A stretch of 64,000 bases of DNA from JASBTN01 sp965228805 (GCF_965228805.1 NZ_CBDDIE010000001.1:62001-126000); one strand, 5' to 3'. Shown: positions 1 to 9,253, counted from the stretch's first letter. The notes: generated by a model from the sequence alone, not told the origin. Program-made: numbers and translations.

Positions 1-754
1 AGGCGATGGACAGGATCTGCCCCACGCGCATCCCCGGCCGCATGCCCATGTCGCCGGGCGCGGTCAGCAGGATATTGGCGAGGTTCTTATGCGTCACCTG
101 CACCCCGTTCGGCACCCCGGTGGTGCCCGAGGTGAACAGGATCAGCGCCACGTCCTCGGGCGCGGCGGGGCTGGCGTCCTGCGCCACCACGGGCGCGTCC
201 AGATCGGCATCACGCATCACCTCGTCGATGGCGATCCGCACCTGGCCCGGGCCGACCGGCACATCCTCGGCCAGTTCGGAAAGGGTCAACAGAACATGCG
301 CACCGGTCACCTTGGCGATATGGCGCAGGCCCGATTCCGGCGCGACGCCCACATGCTGCGGGACGTATTTGGCACCCAGTTTCATCGCGGCGACAATGCC
401 CACCACCATCTCGATCGAACGACGCAGATACAGGCACACCGCATCGCCGCGCCCCACCCCATGCGCCCGCAGCCGCGCCGCCAGCCGGTCCGAAGCACGG
501 TCCAGCGCGCCGTAGCTCAGCGCCTCGCAGCCGCAGGTGACCGCGACGGCCTCGGGCTGGACCCGCAGCTGATGCAGGATCGCCGTCGCGATGGTGGGGA
601 AACGCGGGGCCTCCTCCGGCCCCCAGCCGAAGGCTTTGAACCGTGCGCGGTCGGTGGGGCTGAGCGCGGCCAGCGGGTCATCCCTGCGCGCGCCCAGGCC
701 CCCCAGCTCCAGCGATTGAACCCCTTTCAGATCGTCGATGGCAATGTCCTGCAT
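1..754 (-). CDS. Amino-acid adenylation (AMP-binding) protein, 3' part cut by window edge
   Basis: This is the first 251 codons of an adenylate-forming enzyme; the rest lies left of position 1. The start ATG at 754 has a GGGAGG ribosome site five bases upstream. The frame contains the adenylation-domain core A3 motif (LFTSGTTGVPNG, about residue 218) preceded by a typical N-terminal lobe (YLRRSIEMVVGIVAAMKLGAKYVP). That layout matches amino-acid adenylation domains of NRPS or Pls/PosA-type proteins more than acyl-CoA synthetases. Carrier or transport domains cannot be seen because the gene is truncated. It is divergent from the DUF6502 gene. The family call is firm; the substrate is unknown. 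Confidence 0.75.
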   Translation of the reverse strand, partial: MQDIAIDDLKGVQSLELGGLGARRDDPLAALSPTDRARFKAFGWGPEEAPRFPTIATAILHQLRVQPEAVAVTCGCEALSYGALDRASDRLAARLRAHGVGRGDAVCLYLRRSIEMVVGIVAAMKLGAKYVPQHVGVAPESGLRHIAKVTGAHVLLTLSELAEDVPVGPGQVRIAIDEVMRDADLDAPVVAQDASPAAPEDVALILFTSGTTGVPNGVQVTHKNLANILLTAPGDMGMRPGMRVGQILSIA

Positions 755-807
755 GACAGCCTCCCATGGTTGAATCACTCGGAAATCTTCATGGCGATCA
801 TTGATAG

Positions 808-822
808 TGGGAAAAATTCCCA
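808..822. promoter_or_regulatory. Perfect 15-bp palindrome in divergent promoter
   Basis: TGGGAA-AAA-TTCCCA is a perfect inverted repeat in the 161-bp gap between the divergent adenylation gene (start 754) and the DUF6502 gene (start 916). Its position suits a regulator operator serving one or both promoters. The cognate regulator is unknown. Confidence 0.45.
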
Positions 823-915
823 TTAGAATTCACAAAGGTTCAAATGCCGCTCACGAAACCGTTGGGGGCATGTGAAGCGCCTTGGTGGTATGGCTGCGCC
901 AAGAGGGGAAGAGAG

Positions 916-1734
916 ATGACGCGCGACGGAAAAGACCCGTTCGACAGTGCGCTTGCCGCGCTGCTGGCCCCGTTGGCGCGGGCCATGGTGGCGCATGGGG
1001 TGACCATCGGAACGGGCACCGAGGCGCTGAAATGCGCGCTCTTGCAGGCGGTGCTGGATGAGGAAGGCGAAGGTATCAGCGACAGCCGGGCGAGCCTTCA
1101 GACCGGGCTGCACCGCAAGGACGTGAAACGCCTGCGCGCCGAGGCACCCGACGAGGCCCCGCGCCGCCAGGCCAATGCCGCCGCCCTGGTGATCGGCCAC
1201 TGGGCCACCGACCCGGCCTATCAGGGCACGGATGGCGCGCCGCTCGACTTGCCGCGAAAGGGCAATGACGGGGGCGACCCCGGTTTCGACACTCTGATCC
1301 GCCACGCCCGGGTCGACATGGCCCCGGGCACCGTCCTGACCGCGCTGATCGACCAGGGCGTGGTCGAAGAAACCCCCGTCGGCACCCTGCGCCTGCTGAC
1401 CCATGCCTTCCTGCCCAAGGCCGGAAGCGCCGAACAGGTCGCCGCCTACCAGGCCACCCTGTCCGCCCATATGCAGGCCGCCACCCACAACCTCCTGGCC
1501 GGACCTGATCAGGCCCGCCATTTCGACCGCGCCCTGCGCTATTCCCACTTGTCGGCGGCGTCCGTCCGGGAATTGCACACATTGGCAGAGACCCGCGCAC
1601 AGGCCCTGCTGGAGGAGCTGAACACCCTTGCCCACGCGCTCCAGACGCGCGACGAAGAGGGCGAGGCCGACCCGACCGGTCGTTTCGCCTTGGGCACCTA
1701 TATCCTGCCCACCCCGCCCGAAAAGGACACGTGA
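916..1734 (+). CDS. DUF6502 family protein
   Basis: This 272-residue cytoplasmic protein resembles the DUF6502 family: an N-terminal helical module (ALAALLAPLARAMVAHGVTIGTGTEALKCALLQAVLDE) is followed by a winged-helix-like stretch (GLHRKDVKRLRAE) and an alpha-helical C-terminus. The family is uncharacterised, though the N-terminus looks like a DNA-binding fold. The start at 916 has a purine-rich upstream AGAGGGG. A start at 844 is open but lacks a ribosome site and adds an atypical N-terminus. Its TGA overlaps the GTG start of the downstream DUF5666 gene, so the two are probably translationally coupled. Confidence 0.75.
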   Translation: MTRDGKDPFDSALAALLAPLARAMVAHGVTIGTGTEALKCALLQAVLDEEGEGISDSRASLQTGLHRKDVKRLRAEAPDEAPRRQANAAALVIGHWATDPAYQGTDGAPLDLPRKGNDGGDPGFDTLIRHARVDMAPGTVLTALIDQGVVEETPVGTLRLLTHAFLPKAGSAEQVAAYQATLSAHMQAATHNLLAGPDQARHFDRALRYSHLSAASVRELHTLAETRAQALLEELNTLAHALQTRDEEGEADPTGRFALGTYILPTPPEKDT

Positions 1735-2597
1735 TCGTGCTGTATCGAGTTCTGGCCGTACTGCTTCTGCTCTCCCTGCCCCTTTGGGCAGAGGAAGAGC
1801 GTGAGGGCGGCATAATCGGAACCGGGATTGTCGGCACAATCACCCACCTGGGTTCGATCCATGTGAACGGGCAGCACATCCTGATCGACCCCGAGATGCC
1901 GGTCACCGGCGCCGTCCGACCGATGGTGGCGAGTGACCTGCAGCCGGGCCATACGGTCGCGGTGGTCGCCACGCAGGAAGGCAATGCCTGGCAGGCGCGG
2001 CACATCCGCCAGGTCCTGCCGCTGGTCGGCCCACTCCGGCGGGAGGATGACGGCAGGCTCACCGTAATGGGCACGCAGGTCCTGTTCGACGGCCCCGCGC
2101 CGGATCACAACACCTGGGTCGCGGTCAGCGGGCTGTGGCAGGGCGACAGGGTGCGTGCTTCACGGCTCGATACCTTCCTTGTGCCGTCCATCGCCCGGAT
2201 TTCCGGCACCTTCATGGGTCTGGACCCGGACGGCGGCCTGACCATCGGCACCACCCCCGTGGCCGGCTTCATCCCGCGCCACATCGCCCCGGGCGACCTC
2301 GTGCAGCTCATGGGCCGCGCCGTACCTGGCGGCATCCTTGCCACCCGGTTGGAGACAGGCCTGTTCGACCAGACCCCCGGCCTGATGCTTGTCGAGGGCT
2401 ATTACTCCGCGCCGCAACCCGACGGGCTCTACACCGTGCTGGGCAGTGGCAAGGTCGCCTTTACCACCCGGCCGGAGATGATCGACGCCACCACCCGCGT
2501 GCTGCACTGCGCCGATGCTGAGGGCTTGATCGACCCCACCGCTGGGGCGGAACACGTGGACGCGCAGGCCCTGCGCCACCTGGGCTGTCTGCGCTAG
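1731..2597 (+). CDS. Exported DUF5666-type protein
   Basis: The protein is 288 residues with a GTG start inside the stop of the DUF6502 gene (GTGA overlap). Residues 1-20 form a signal peptide (hydrophobic LLLLSLPLWA, then an acidic mature start), so the product is probably periplasmic. The body holds repeated small beta-barrel-like units (HLGSIHVNGQHILID; GTFMGLDPDGGLTIG) typical of DUF5666 proteins, which often accompany DUF6502 proteins. The role is unknown. The 3' end overlaps the MFS gene stop by 4 bp, tail to tail. Confidence 0.75.
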   Translation: MIVLYRVLAVLLLLSLPLWAEEEREGGIIGTGIVGTITHLGSIHVNGQHILIDPEMPVTGAVRPMVASDLQPGHTVAVVATQEGNAWQARHIRQVLPLVGPLRREDDGRLTVMGTQVLFDGPAPDHNTWVAVSGLWQGDRVRASRLDTFLVPSIARISGTFMGLDPDGGLTIGTTPVAGFIPRHIAPGDLVQLMGRAVPGGILATRLETGLFDQTPGLMLVEGYYSAPQPDGLYTVLGSGKVAFTTRPEMIDATTRVLHCADAEGLIDPTAGAEHVDAQALRHLGCLR

Positions 2598-3904
2598 GCG
2601 GGTTTCGCCTCGGACGGCGCGGGTGGTGCGCGATAAGCCCGCACGATCAGCGCCGAACCCGCGATCACCACCGCCGCGACACCGAACAGGGCGCCCTGCA
2701 AGGCCACGTACGCAATGCCGCCGACCACCAGTCCTGCGATGCTTGCGACGGCCCCGGCGCTTTGCGCAAACCCCTGTACCGCGCCCTGCAGCTGTGGCCC
2801 TGTGGCCTTGGACAGCACCGCCTGGAAGGTCGGCCACATCAGCCCGTTCCCCAGCGCCACCAGCAGCGCGGCGAAATAAATCACCGCGGTCTGCCCGCTC
2901 ATCAGCGCGGCGAACCCCAGCGCCAAAACCGCCCCGCCGATACTCATCAACCAGCCCTCGGCGCAGAGCTTCGACAGCCGCGCCAGCACCGGCCCCTGCA
3001 CCACGATCATGGCCAGGCTCAGCGCGGCGAAATAGATGCCGATATCGGTCACCGCCCAGCCCAGCCCTTGCACCGCATGCACCGGAAAGGCGACGTAAAA
3101 GAAGCTGAACCCCAGCATCACCAGGAAATTCACCGCCATCAGCACCGCCATGCCCGGCAGCGCCAGGATCGCGCGGATGCCGTTTGCCTGCGGGCATTTG
3201 ACCTCATAGGCCGGGCGGTGCTCCTGCCCGTAAAGGTCGCAGGGCGAGGGCTCCTCCAACACTTCCGTCACCCGCTGCGGCGCGACCTCCACCAGGCCGA
3301 ATTGAATGAGCGCCAGCGCCAGGGCCGAGATCGCAAAAGCCGCCAGCACCGGCAGCACCTCGCCCAGGAGCGTCGCGCCAAGCAGCCCCGCCAGCGCCGG
3401 GCCGACGATGAAGCCCAGGTTGCCCGACACCGCCATACGCCCGAAATTGCGGGCGCGGTCGGCCTCCGGCGTGATGTCGGCCAGATAGGCGTTCGAGACC
3501 GAGACATTGCCCCCCGTCAGCCCATCCGCCGCCCGCGCGACGAACAGCACGACCAGAGGCAGGGTCACCGCGAACTCGCCCAGCCATCGGCTGTTCACCT
3601 GCGCAAACGCCCCCTCCGGCAGGGTAAAGGCCACCAGGAAGACCGCCCAGGACAAGAGCGTGCCCGCTTGGCTGAGCAGCAATATCCGTCGCCGCCCAAC
3701 CCGGTCCGACATGCGCCCCAGCACCGGCGCGCCGACCAGTTGAAACACCGAATAGGTCGCGGCAATCAACCCGTAGACCACCGCATTGCCGCCCCACTGG
3801 GTGACCAGCACGACCAGGAAGGGGGTAACGATGGAAAACCCCAGGGTGCCGACGAAATTGACCGCGAGCAGCGGTGTGATGGAGGGGGCGGGTTGGGTGC
3901 TCAT
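2594..3904 (-). CDS. MFS transporter (TetA/DHA1-like)
   Basis: This is a 436-residue integral membrane protein with about 12 hydrophobic segments. Loop 2-3 carries the MFS motif A (GRMSDRVGRRRI), and a longer central cytoplasmic loop (about residues 205-235) separates the two six-helix halves as in TetA-like drug:H+ antiporters. It is the last gene of the serine-cycle operon, 22 bp after the glycerate kinase stop. The start at 3904 begins MSTQPAPS; longer frames upstream run into the glycerate kinase gene out of frame. The position suggests import or export of a C1-related metabolite, but the sequence does not show the substrate. Confidence 0.8.
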   Translation of the reverse strand: MSTQPAPSITPLLAVNFVGTLGFSIVTPFLVVLVTQWGGNAVVYGLIAATYSVFQLVGAPVLGRMSDRVGRRRILLLSQAGTLLSWAVFLVAFTLPEGAFAQVNSRWLGEFAVTLPLVVLFVARAADGLTGGNVSVSNAYLADITPEADRARNFGRMAVSGNLGFIVGPALAGLLGATLLGEVLPVLAAFAISALALALIQFGLVEVAPQRVTEVLEEPSPCDLYGQEHRPAYEVKCPQANGIRAILALPGMAVLMAVNFLVMLGFSFFYVAFPVHAVQGLGWAVTDIGIYFAALSLAMIVVQGPVLARLSKLCAEGWLMSIGGAVLALGFAALMSGQTAVIYFAALLVALGNGLMWPTFQAVLSKATGPQLQGAVQGFAQSAGAVASIAGLVVGGIAYVALQGALFGVAAVVIAGSALIVRAYRAPPAPSEAKPA

Positions 3905-3926
3905 GCCCCCACTATAGCAGAGGCTG

Positions 3927-5177
3927 TCAGCCGCGCAGAAACACCTGGATATCCGCCACATTGGTCCCGGTCGCGCCGGTCTCCAGCAGGTCACCCGCCG
4001 CCGCCAGCGCGCGGTGGCTGTCATTGTCCGCCAGCAGCGTCGCCGGGTCCAAGCCGCCCGCACGGATGCGTGCCAGAGTGCCCGCATCGGCAAAGCCCCC
4101 CGCCGCCGGGGTCGGCCCGTCGCGCCCATCGGTGCCGCCGCTGAGGAACAGCCAGTTTTCACCCAGTTCCTCCGCACGCAACGCAATGCGCAGAGCCAGT
4201 TCCTGATTGCGCCCGCCCAGACCGGAGCCATTCAGCCGCACGGTGGTTTCCCCCCCGAACAGCAGCGCACAAGGCCCCTGCCCTTTGGCAGCCTTGACGA
4301 TCCGGTCGGCAGCCTCCCCCACGTCCCCGGTCAAGGCATCCGAGGCAATGGCCGCCTCCCCGCCCCGCGCGGCCTCACCCAAGGCGGCCTCCAGGCTCAA
4401 TCGGTTCGATCCGATCAGGATGTTTTCCGGCGCGGGTGGCTCAAGCGCTGAGGCCGGGTTTTCCTCCAGACGCGCCCGTATGGACCCGGGCAACCTGGCC
4501 CAAATCCCCGCCTCCATCGCCACGGCACGGGCGTCTTCGCGGGTGCCGATGGGGGCCACCGTCGGCCCGCTCGCCACCGCGCGCAGGTCGTCGCCGATCA
4601 CATCAGACAGGATATAGGCCGTCACCGGCGCGGGCGCGGCCAGGCGCAGCATGCCACCGCCCTTTACCTGGCTCACCTGCTGGCGCAGCAGGTTCATCTG
4701 CGTAATCTCCAGCCCCGCGCCCAAGAGCAGCCGGTTCAGTTCGGCCTTGTCCTCCAGAGAAATCCCAGCCAGCGGCGCGGGCAGCAAAGCCGAGCCGCCA
4801 CCGGAAATCAGCGCAATCACCCGATCACCCTCACGCGCCTGGCGCAGAAGCTCCATCACCCGTTGCCCGGCGGCCAGCCCGGCGGCATCCGGCACCGGAT
4901 GGCCCGCGCGCAGCACGGTCGCACCGGGCACCTCCGTCAGGTTCTCATGATGGGTGACCGCCAGGGCGGTATAGGCCCCGCGCACGTGGCGCAGGGCCTC
5001 TGTCAGCATGGCGGGCGCGGCTTTTCCAGTCGCTATCACGAAGCAACGCCCGCCATCGGACGGCACCGGAAGAGGCCGTGCCGTCAATTCGTTCCGCAAG
5101 GCCAGCGCCGGATCCGCCGCCGCCACCGCCCGGTCGAAAATCGCCCGGGCGCGGGCACGCAGGTCCGGCGTGGCCAT
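3927..5177 (-). CDS. gckA: Glycerate 2-kinase (MOFRL family)
   Basis: It phosphorylates D-glycerate to 2-phosphoglycerate, the step that returns serine-cycle carbon to central metabolism. The 416-residue protein has the family architecture: an N-terminal DUF4147 domain with a Rossmann-like phosphate-binding stretch (ATGKAAPAM) and the ISGGGSALLPAP loop, then a C-terminal MOFRL domain (LFGGETTVRLNGSGLGGRNQELAL, then SGGTDGRDGPTPAAG). The start at 5177 gives the usual length and lies 4 bp after the malyl-CoA lyase stop, implying co-translation. The gene is embedded in a serine-cycle operon, which supports glycerate over tartronate-type substrates. Confidence 0.9.
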   Translation of the reverse strand: MATPDLRARARAIFDRAVAAADPALALRNELTARPLPVPSDGGRCFVIATGKAAPAMLTEALRHVRGAYTALAVTHHENLTEVPGATVLRAGHPVPDAAGLAAGQRVMELLRQAREGDRVIALISGGGSALLPAPLAGISLEDKAELNRLLLGAGLEITQMNLLRQQVSQVKGGGMLRLAAPAPVTAYILSDVIGDDLRAVASGPTVAPIGTREDARAVAMEAGIWARLPGSIRARLEENPASALEPPAPENILIGSNRLSLEAALGEAARGGEAAIASDALTGDVGEAADRIVKAAKGQGPCALLFGGETTVRLNGSGLGGRNQELALRIALRAEELGENWLFLSGGTDGRDGPTPAAGGFADAGTLARIRAGGLDPATLLADNDSHRALAAAGDLLETGATGTNVADIQVFLRG

Positions 5178-5181
5178 GGGT

Positions 5182-6159
5182 TCAGCCCGCCGCGATCTGC
5201 TGGGCCTTCTCGACCAGCACCTCGGCCTGACGGATCGAGGCATAGTCAATCAGGCGACCATCCAGCGACACCGCACCCTTGCCGGCGGCCTCGGCCTCGG
5301 CCATGGCTTCGAGGATGCGTTTCGCCTTGGTCACCTCGGCATCCGAGGGCGACATGACCTCATTGGCCAGCGCGACCTGGCTGGGGTGAATGGCCCACTT
5401 GCCCTCGCAGCCCAGAACGGCGGCGCGTTTCGCGGCGGCGCGGTAGCCGTCCGCATCCTGGAAATCACCGAACGGGCCGTCGATCGGACGCAACCCGTTG
5501 GCCCGCGCCGCGACCACCATGCGCGCCAGCGCATAGTGCCACATGTCGCCCCAATGGGTCATGCGCGCGCCGTCATCCATCGGGTCGGTCAGCACCGCGT
5601 AATCCGGGTTCACCCCGCCGATGATCGTGGTGCGCGCCCGGGTCGAGGCGGCATAGTCCGCCACGCCGAAATGCAGGCTTTCATTGCGTTTCGAGGCCGC
5701 GGCGATCTCACCCACATTCTGCATGCCCAAGGCGGTTTCGATGATGTGCTCGAAGCCGATGCGCTTCTTGAAGCCGCGTGCGTCCTCGATCTGGGTCACC
5801 AGCATGTCGACGGCATAGACGTCGGCGGCGGTGCCCACCTTGGGGATCATGATCAGGTCCAGCCGCTCGCCCGCCTGTTCCACCACATCCACCACGTCGC
5901 GGTACATGTAATGGGTATCCAGCCCGTTGATACGCACCGACATGGTCTTGGTGCCCCAGTCGATATCATTGAGCGCCTCGATGATATTCTGGCGCGCCTG
6001 TTCCTTTTCGTCGGGCGCGACGGCGTCTTCCAGGTCCAGGAAGATCACGTCGACGTCCGATTTCGCGGCTTTCTCGAACATGCCGGGCTGGCTGCCGGGC
6101 ACGGCAAGTTCGGAGCGGTTCAGGCGGCCGGGCGCCTGGTCTACGGGGTAAAAGCTCAT
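5182..6159 (-). CDS. mcl: L-malyl-CoA / beta-methylmalyl-CoA lyase
   Basis: It cleaves L-malyl-CoA to glyoxylate and acetyl-CoA, completing the serine cycle after malate-CoA ligase. The 325-residue HpcH/HpaI (CitE-like) TIM barrel shows the metal-site region VIFLDLEDAVAPDEK, the arginine strand SVRINGLDT, and the conserved MIPKVGTAADV and GKWAIHPSQV segments. Length matches the Rhodobacter Mcl1 type, which also acts on beta-methylmalyl-CoA in the ethylmalonyl-CoA pathway, so a dual role is possible. The start at 6159 has AAGGA upstream and begins MSFYPVDQAP; longer in-frame starts lie inside the reductase gene. Confidence 0.9.
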   Translation of the reverse strand: MSFYPVDQAPGRLNRSELAVPGSQPGMFEKAAKSDVDVIFLDLEDAVAPDEKEQARQNIIEALNDIDWGTKTMSVRINGLDTHYMYRDVVDVVEQAGERLDLIMIPKVGTAADVYAVDMLVTQIEDARGFKKRIGFEHIIETALGMQNVGEIAAASKRNESLHFGVADYAASTRARTTIIGGVNPDYAVLTDPMDDGARMTHWGDMWHYALARMVVAARANGLRPIDGPFGDFQDADGYRAAAKRAAVLGCEGKWAIHPSQVALANEVMSPSDAEVTKAKRILEAMAEAEAAGKGAVSLDGRLIDYASIRQAEVLVEKAQQIAAG

Positions 6160-6179
6160 GGGTTTGTCCTTGTTTGCTG

Positions 6180-7151
6180 TCAGATCACACGGTCGCGCGG
6201 GTCGCGGCCCTGGAAGAAATCGGAGAGGTTGTCGAGCACCCGGAACCCCATCGCCTCGCGCGCCTCGCGGGTGGCGCTGCCCAGATGGGGCAGCATCACC
6301 AGGTTGTCGCAATGCAGAAGACCTTCGCTCACGCGCGGTTCGCCGTCGAAGACATCCAGCGCGGCGCCACCAATGAGGTCATATTGCAGCGCCTGGATCA
6401 GGGCGAATTCGTCGATCACCTCGCCACGCGCGGTGTTGATCAGGAAGGCGCCGGGTTTCATCAGGTCGAGCCGTTTGGAGTTGATCAGGTGCCGGTTCTC
6501 GGCCCCGCCCGGGCAATGCAGCGAGACGAAGTCGCATTGCGGCAGCAGCTCCTCGATCGTGTCGACCTGGGTGGCCTTGCATTGCGCCAGCACCTCGGGC
6601 GCGACGGGCGAGCGGTTGTAGACCACCACCTCCATGCCGAAGCCATGGTGCGCGCGCCGGGCCATTTCCTGCCCGATGCGGCCATAGCCGATGATACCGA
6701 GGGTCTTGCCCGATACTTTCGTGCCCACCAGATGCGTGGGCCGCCAGCCGGTCCAACCGCCTGCACGCAGTTCGCGTTCGCCCTCGCCTGCCCGCCGCGC
6801 CACCATCAGCATCAGCGTCATGGCGATATCGGCGGTGCATTCGGACAGCACGTCCGGCGTGTTGGTCACGGTCAGCCCCAGGTCGCGGGCCGAGGCCGCG
6901 CAGATGTGGCTGTAGCCCACCCCGTAATTGCCCAGAATGCGGGCCTGAGCACCGGGCGCGTCCAAGGCCTCGGCATTCAGCGTATCGGTCACCGTGGGCA
7001 GCACCGCGTCATAGCGTTTCAGCGCCTCGCGGATCTCGCCCGGCGACAGCGGCCTGTCGCCGGTGTTGAGCTGCACGTTGTAATCCTCGGCCAGCTTCGC
7101 CTCGACGGCGGCAGGCCAGCGACGGGTCACGAAGACGGAGGGTTTCATCAT
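6180..7151 (-). CDS. hprA: Hydroxypyruvate/glyoxylate reductase (D-2-hydroxyacid dehydrogenase)
   Basis: It is expected to reduce hydroxypyruvate to D-glycerate in the serine cycle. The 323-residue NAD(P)-dependent D-2-hydroxyacid dehydrogenase has the cofactor motif GIIGYGRIGQEMA and the catalytic elements NTARGEVIDE (Arg), DVFDGEP (Glu) and LPHLGSAT (His). The sequence resembles the GRHPR/glyoxylate reductase branch. The start overlaps the mtkB stop (ATGA), and the malyl-CoA lyase gene follows after 22 bp. Substrate assignment rests on the operon: serine-glyoxylate aminotransferase upstream makes hydroxypyruvate and glycerate kinase downstream uses glycerate. Confidence 0.85.
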   Translation of the reverse strand: MMKPSVFVTRRWPAAVEAKLAEDYNVQLNTGDRPLSPGEIREALKRYDAVLPTVTDTLNAEALDAPGAQARILGNYGVGYSHICAASARDLGLTVTNTPDVLSECTADIAMTLMLMVARRAGEGERELRAGGWTGWRPTHLVGTKVSGKTLGIIGYGRIGQEMARRAHHGFGMEVVVYNRSPVAPEVLAQCKATQVDTIEELLPQCDFVSLHCPGGAENRHLINSKRLDLMKPGAFLINTARGEVIDEFALIQALQYDLIGGAALDVFDGEPRVSEGLLHCDNLVMLPHLGSATREAREAMGFRVLDNLSDFFQGRDPRDRVI

Positions 7152-8035
7152 GCCGCCTCCATCACCCGGGCAATGGTTTCACCGATCACGGCGGGGTTTT
7201 CCGCCACGGTGACCCCGGCGGCGGAGAGGATTTCCACCTTCTCCGACGCGCTTTCGCCAAAGGCCGAGATGATCGCGCCGGCATGCCCCATGGTGCGGCC
7301 CTTGGGCGCGGTCAGACCGGCCACGTAAGCGACAACCGGCTTGGTCACATGGTCACGGATATACTCCGCCGCCTCGGCCTCCTGCGGGCCGCCGATCTCT
7401 CCGATCATGGCGATGACATGGGTGTCCTCGTCGTTCTCGAACCACTCCAGGATGTCGCGGAAGCTGGACCCGTTGATCGGGTCGCCGCCGATGCCGACGG
7501 AGGTCGACACGCCGATGCCGCGTTCCTTCAGCTGCGCGGCGGCCTCATAGCCCAGGGTGCCGGACCGCCCGATGATGCCCACGTTCCCGGGCAGGTAGAT
7601 ATGCCCCGGCATGATCCCCAACAGCGCCTTGCCGGGAGAGATCGTGCCCGCGCAGTTCGGGCCGGTCAGCACCATGCGCTTGTCCTTCGGATAGCGGTAC
7701 ATGTAGCGTTTCACCCGGATCATGTCCTGCGCCGGGATACCGTCGGTGATGCAGACGCAATAGCGAATGCCCGCGTCGGCGGCTTCCATGATCGAATCCG
7801 CGGCAAAGGGCGGCGGCACGAAGACCAGCGAGGCATCGGCCCCGGTGGCCGCCACGGCCTCTTTCACCGTGTCGAAGACAGGTACGCCTTCGACCACTTC
7901 GCCGCCCTTGCCGGGCACGACGCCGCCCACGACATTGGTGCCGTAGGCCAGCATGTCCTTGGTGTGGAACCGGGCCATGCGCCCGGTAATGCCCTGCACG
8001 ATCACGCGCGAGTCACGGTCGAGAAGAATGCTCAT
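7148..8035 (-). CDS. mtkB: Malate-CoA ligase subunit (alpha-type, MtkB)
   Basis: With MtkA it makes malyl-CoA from malate, CoA and ATP. The 295-residue protein follows the succinyl-CoA synthetase alpha-subunit plan: an N-terminal CoA-binding domain (RVIVQGITGRMARFHTKDMLAYGTNVVGG), the CIT-DGIPAQDM and GPNCAGTISPGKA segments, and the active-site histidine loop TMGHAGAIIS, whose His carries phosphate during turnover. Succinyl-CoA synthetase alpha is the alternative, but the GMP-type spacing and the serine-cycle neighbours favour malate-CoA ligase. It overlaps mtkA by four bases (ATGA) and hprA by four bases. Confidence 0.88.
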   Translation of the reverse strand: MSILLDRDSRVIVQGITGRMARFHTKDMLAYGTNVVGGVVPGKGGEVVEGVPVFDTVKEAVAATGADASLVFVPPPFAADSIMEAADAGIRYCVCITDGIPAQDMIRVKRYMYRYPKDKRMVLTGPNCAGTISPGKALLGIMPGHIYLPGNVGIIGRSGTLGYEAAAQLKERGIGVSTSVGIGGDPINGSSFRDILEWFENDEDTHVIAMIGEIGGPQEAEAAEYIRDHVTKPVVAYVAGLTAPKGRTMGHAGAIISAFGESASEKVEILSAAGVTVAENPAVIGETIARVMEAA

Positions 8036-9231
8036 TTCACGGCCCTCATTCTGGTGGCTTGGGTCAGGTCGTTCTGCCAGGCGCCCACGGCGCGTTCGGC
8101 GGCTTCCATCAGGGTGGTGGCGCGGATGATCGGCAGGCCGGACTTGGCCAGGATCTTCTGCCCCTCTTCGACATTGGTACCGGCAAGGCGCACGACGACG
8201 GGGATGTCGAGCTCCAGCTCACGCAGCGCCTGCACGACGCCCTCGGCCACCCAGTCGCAGCGGTTGATACCGGCGAAGATGTTGACCAAAACCGCCTGCA
8301 CGTTGCTGTCCGACAGGACCAGGCGGAAAGCCTTGGCGACCCGCTCGGGCGAGGCCCCGCCGCCGATATCCAGGAAGTTCGCAGGCTCCCCGCCCGCCAG
8401 CTTGATCGTGTCCATCGTGGCCATCGCCAGGCCCGCGCCGTTCACGATACAGCCAATATTGCCGTCCAGACCCACATAGCTCAGCCCGCGATCTGCGGCG
8501 CGGCTTTCGCGTGGGTCTTCCTGAGACTTGTCGCGCAGCTCGGCGATTTGCGGGTGGCGGAACAGCGCGTTGTCGTCAAAGCTCATCTTCGCGTCCAGCG
8601 CGACGACGCGCGCGTCGCCCGTGACCACCAGCGGATTGATCTCGACCATGGTCGCGTCCAGATCGCTGAAGGCGGCGTAGCAGCCCTGCAACGTGCGCAC
8701 CATGTGCTGGATCAGATGCGGCTCCAACCCCAGCTTGAAGGCGATCTCGCGGGCCTGGAATTCCTGCAGCCCCACGGCGGGTTCGACGATCGAGCGCACG
8801 ATCGACTCGGGACGTTCCTCCGAGATCTCCTCGATCTCCATCCCGCCTTCCGAGGAGGCGACGATCATCACCCGCTGGCTGGTGCGGTCCAGCACGAAGC
8901 CCAGGTAGATCTCGCGATCAATCTGCACGGTGCTTTCGACATAGACGCGATAGATGCCCTTGCCTTCCGGCCCGGTCTGATGCGTGACCAGCTTCTGGCC
9001 GAACATGTCGTCACAGGCCTCATAGATCTCGTGTTCCGTATCGCAGAGCTTCACGCCCCCCGCCTTGCCACGCCCGCCGGCATGGACCTGCGCCTTGACG
9101 ATCCAGCGCTCGCCGCCCAGCTCGCGGGCGCGGTAGGCCGCCTGTTCCGGGCTGTAGGCCAAGGCGCCCGAGGGCACTTCGACGCCGAAGTTGGCCAGGA
9201 TTTCCTTGGCCTGATATTCGTGAATATCCAT
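8032..9231 (-). CDS. mtkA: Malate-CoA ligase subunit (beta-type, MtkA)
   Basis: This is the ATP-grasp subunit that pairs with MtkB to activate malate as malyl-CoA. The 399-residue protein starts MDIHEYQAKEILANFGVEVP as in SucC/MtkA proteins and has the nucleotide-binding stretch KAQVHAGGRGKAGGVK, the Mg-binding region MVEINPLVV, and the ligase domain GCIVNGAGLAMATMD and FLDIGGGA. The start at 9231 follows GGGAGG; a longer frame to 9360 adds 43 unlike residues inside the sgaA end and is rejected. It lies 22 bp after sgaA. Confidence 0.88.
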   Translation of the reverse strand: MDIHEYQAKEILANFGVEVPSGALAYSPEQAAYRARELGGERWIVKAQVHAGGRGKAGGVKLCDTEHEIYEACDDMFGQKLVTHQTGPEGKGIYRVYVESTVQIDREIYLGFVLDRTSQRVMIVASSEGGMEIEEISEERPESIVRSIVEPAVGLQEFQAREIAFKLGLEPHLIQHMVRTLQGCYAAFSDLDATMVEINPLVVTGDARVVALDAKMSFDDNALFRHPQIAELRDKSQEDPRESRAADRGLSYVGLDGNIGCIVNGAGLAMATMDTIKLAGGEPANFLDIGGGASPERVAKAFRLVLSDSNVQAVLVNIFAGINRCDWVAEGVVQALRELELDIPVVVRLAGTNVEEGQKILAKSGLPIIRATTLMEAAERAVGAWQNDLTQATRMRAVK

Positions 9232-9253
9232 GGGTTCCTCCCTTAGGCGTGGC

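Noticed and set aside
8032..8035. sucCD (succinyl-CoA synthetase) instead of mtkAB
   Set aside because: The fold is the same, but operon partners sgaA, hprA, mcl and gckA make malate-CoA ligase the better call; sucCD would normally sit with TCA-cycle genes.
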